DNA from: an uncultured Collinsella sp. | Lineage (GTDB): Bacteria; Actinomycetota; Coriobacteriia; Coriobacteriales; Coriobacteriaceae | DNA: 6,539 nt | Direction: 5' to 3' | NCBI GenBank assembly: GCA_900556675.1 | Contig: USQE01000067.1 | Span: 1-6,539 of the forward strand | In this document: piece after piece, positions 6,150-6,539 of the stretch | Layout of the letters: each line of letters opens with the position of its first letter | How positions within the stretch are numbered: the first letter of the stretch is position 1 | Made by a program: the position numbers and the translations under genes | Notes under the pieces: model-generated | Database searches by the model: none | Told to the model about the DNA's origin: nothing | Seen by the model: the letters and a program-made list of their open reading frames with translations, nothing else

Positions 6150-6185
6150 ATATATTGCTGCCTTTCGGTCTTTTAATTCGTAGAA

Positions 6186-6213
6186 ATTCTAGCCGAAAAA
6201 TTGGTTTTGAAAA
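6186..6213 (-). promoter_or_regulatory. Promoter of the Rrf2 gene
   Basis: Minus-strand TTTTCA (6213-6208), a 16-base spacer and TAGAAT (6191-6186) match 4 of 6 and 5 of 6 consensus positions. The predicted start lies about 30 bases before the ATG. The -10 overlaps a short dyad, TAGAA-A-TTCTA (6181-6191), where autoregulation could act. Confidence 0.55.
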
Positions 6214-6221
6214 TACCTATT
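6212..6221. promoter_or_regulatory. Candidate operator dyad AATA-CC-TATT
   Basis: A short AT-rich dyad overlaps the upstream edge of the Rrf2 -35. Its half CCTATT recurs at 6263-6268, overlapping the cysK -35. A pair of related sites at both divergent promoters would suit control by the Rrf2 protein, but the motif is short. Confidence 0.25.
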
Positions 6222-6266
6222 CCCGTCAAGCTGGTTAATCGACTCGTAATAATCTTCTATTTCCTA

Positions 6267-6295
6267 TTGCATTACTAGGCTTTACTGTCTACTAT
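6267..6295 (+). promoter_or_regulatory. Candidate promoter of cysK
   Basis: TTGCAT (6267-6272), an exact 17-base spacer and TACTAT (6290-6295) match 3 of 6 and 4 of 6 consensus positions. Transcription would begin near 6302, leaving a leader of about 100 bases. The weak -35 suggests dependence on an activator or regulation. Confidence 0.5.
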
Positions 6296-6317
6296 GCTTG
6301 CCAACAGCAAAAAGAAC

Positions 6318-6400
6318 AACCCATAAGGTTTATGGGTTTCGCTGCTACTCACACCGTAAACCCACACGGTATCCAGTCATTTGAACACTTTGGAGGTTCA
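6318..6400 (+). promoter_or_regulatory. Structured cysK leader with competing hairpins
   Basis: Hairpin A is a perfect 9-bp stem, AACCCATAA (6318-6326) with TTATGGGTT (6330-6338), and a three-base loop. TGGGTTT (6333-6339) can instead pair perfectly with AAACCCA (6358-6364), which excludes A. ACCGT (6353-6357) pairs with ACGGT (6366-6370). TGAAC (6382-6386) pairs with GTTCA (6396-6400), placing most of the cysK GGAGG in a loop. No known riboswitch or T-box motif is recognised, and there is no terminator-type U-tract. Confidence 0.45.
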
Positions 6401-6406
6401 CCATGA
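6332..6406 (+). CDS. Possible 24-codon leader ORF overlapping the cysK start
   Basis: ATG at 6332 opens 24 codons ending in TGA at 6404-6406, which overlaps the cysK ATG (6403-6405) as ATGA. The peptide begins MGFAATHTV and has no cysteine, so classical cysteine attenuation is not indicated. AAGG (6325-6328) precedes the ATG by only three bases, a poor ribosome site, and the ATG lies in the 3' arm of hairpin A. It could couple translation to cysK or be chance. Evidence is limited to the exact overlap. Confidence 0.25.
   Translation: MGFAATHTVNPHGIQSFEHFGGSP
6392..6396 (+). promoter_or_regulatory. Ribosome binding site of cysK
   Basis: GGAGG lies six bases before ATG 6403, an optimal site that fixes the cysK start. 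Confidence 0.85.
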
Positions 6407-6539
6407 GCAATGTTTACACGTCCATCGATCAGCTTATCGGCCACACTCCGCTTCTGGAGCTCACTCACTTTGAGGCCGATGAGGACCTCAAGGCCCGCGT
6501 GCTCGTCAAGCTGGAATACTTCAACCCCGCCGGCTCCGT
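6403..6539 (+). CDS. cysK: Cysteine synthase (O-acetylserine sulfhydrylase), N-terminal 45 residues
   Basis: The reading frame is MSNVYTSIDQLIGHTPLLEL followed by a variable stretch, then LVKLEYFNPAGS at the right edge. IGxTPLxxL and LExFNPxGSVKDR are hallmarks of fold-type II PLP enzymes of the cysteine synthase family. The PLP-binding lysine would be the second residue past the cut. CysK makes L-cysteine from O-acetylserine and sulfide in the cytoplasm. The N-terminus resembles CysK more than cystathionine beta-synthase or CysM, but the substrate cannot be proven from 45 residues. It is divergent from an Rrf2 regulator, and its leader contains alternative hairpins. Confidence 0.92.
   Translation, partial: MSNVYTSIDQLIGHTPLLELTHFEADEDLKARVLVKLEYFNPAGS

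Noticed and set aside
6294..6326. Ten-codon open frame (MLANSKKNNP) in the cysK leader
   Set aside because: Its ATG overlaps the predicted -10 element and would lie upstream of the transcription start; it has no ribosome site.

Overview
The window is a GC-rich bacterial chromosomal segment with compact genes, strong Shine-Dalgarno sites and low intergenic content. The gene families, the base composition and a GC-rich intergenic palindrome fit a gut actinobacterium of the class Coriobacteriia, for example a Collinsella-like organism. That placement is inference from general familiarity, not a database match. Most of the window is housekeeping: DNA repair, a small regulator, a membrane protein and the start of a sulfur-assimilation locus. 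I do not see a defence island, prophage, CRISPR array, tRNA or rRNA gene, or integrated element.

Left two thirds (1-4376, minus strand): an AddAB-type double-strand-break repair pair. The upstream gene (1227-4376) encodes a 1049-residue AddB-like protein with a C-terminal PD-(D/E)XK nuclease domain. Three bases after its stop, the AddA-like UvrD/Rep helicase begins (start at 1223). It runs off the left edge after 407 residues, with helicase motifs I, Ia, II and III visible. The AddB-like protein has no Walker A motif, keeps only part of the cysteine set expected for the AddB iron-sulfur staple, and carries a hexapeptide repeat.

Middle (4377-5217): upstream of addB lies a 219-bp gap holding a weak promoter candidate, a near-perfect 31-bp inverted repeat (REP/MITE-like) and an intrinsic terminator. 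The terminator closes a minus-strand gene for a 99-residue TrpR-like YerC/YecD-family protein (4596-4895). A 322-bp divergent spacer follows.

Right third (5218-6539): a small four-TM membrane protein of the Phage_holin_4_2 family (plus strand) converges on an Rrf2-family regulator (minus strand), with a probably bidirectional terminator between them. The Rrf2 gene has four clustered cysteines and is divergent from cysK, whose first 45 codons are in the window. The 253-bp Rrf2-cysK spacer contains promoters for both directions. It also holds a cysK leader with mutually exclusive hairpins and a 24-codon leader ORF whose stop overlaps the cysK start. The arrangement suggests cysteine or Fe-S-responsive control of cysK by the divergent Rrf2 protein, but that is inference.

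The features most worth following up are the inverted repeat, the cysK leader, the Cys-rich Rrf2 regulator and the degenerate Fe-S staple of the AddB-like protein.
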